Shown: positions 5,217 to 5,235 of the stretch, one piece after another
How positions within the stretch are numbered: the first letter of the stretch is position 1
Layout: every line of letters starts with the position of its first letter
Origin: an uncultured Verrucomicrobiota bacterium
GTDB lineage: Bacteria > Verrucomicrobiota > Kiritimatiellia > RFP12 > UBA1067
Assembly: GCA_945613785.1 (NCBI GenBank)
Contig: CALZAJ010000123.1
Location: 1-5,235, forward strand
DNA: 5,235 nucleotides
Direction: 5' to 3'
Translations under genes and position numbers: made by a program
The notes under the pieces: model-generated
What the model saw: only the letters and a program-made list of their open reading frames with translations
Database searches by the model: none
Told to the model about the DNA's origin: nothing

Positions 5217-5235
5217 TCGGGCGGGGGGCCTCCCA

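Noticed and set aside
1..5235. CRISPR array, tRNA, rRNA or insertion sequence
   Set aside because: No regularly spaced repeats, cloverleaf, rRNA-like stretch, transposase motif or paired terminal repeats were seen on either strand.

Overview
All credible genes in this window lie on the minus strand, so it reads from about 5133 down to 1. No rRNA, tRNA, CRISPR array or transposase was seen. The organism is a GC-rich bacterium. The style of the small secreted and coiled-coil proteins, and the UbiA/phosphatase pair, suggest a PVC-group lineage (Kiritimatiellae/Lentisphaerae/Verrucomicrobia-like). That placement rests on recalled family resemblance only, because there is no phylogenetic marker here.

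Region A (5235-3440) looks accessory. It starts with a short GC-rich stretch holding an inverted repeat. An AT-richer gene follows (5133-4216) for a secreted protein of unknown function. Next is a 160-codon gene (4089-3607) with a signal peptide and the first strands of an alpha/beta-hydrolase-like domain. That domain stops at its first glycine-rich loop and changes into an unrelated hydrophobic tail, so the gene looks like a truncated or chimeric remnant. A 50-codon ORF touches its stop codon, and its end overlaps a terminator-like hairpin.

Region B (3454-1) is a compact operon. A TATAAT box lies 9 bases before the first start codon. The order is: a 91-aa three-helix membrane protein (SemiSWEET/PQ-loop-like); a 443-aa fusion of an RdgB/HAM1 nucleoside-triphosphate pyrophosphatase to a UbiA-type prenyltransferase; a 380-aa alkaline-phosphatase-superfamily protein (nucleotide pyrophosphatase/phosphodiesterase-like); and a membrane-anchored or secreted coiled-coil protein that runs off the window. 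The first two junctions are 4-base overlaps and the third is a 2-base gap, so co-transcription and translational coupling are likely.

The UbiA domain and the phosphatase resemble, from memory, EboC and EboF of the 'ebo' clusters, which help move or make an unidentified metabolite. EboA, B, D and E are not in the window. The operon joins a pyrophosphate-releasing NTPase, a prenyltransferase-fold membrane enzyme and a phosphodiesterase-fold protein. In both of the latter, several canonical catalytic or metal-binding positions are substituted. The RdgB-UbiA fusion inside this cluster is the most interesting feature here.
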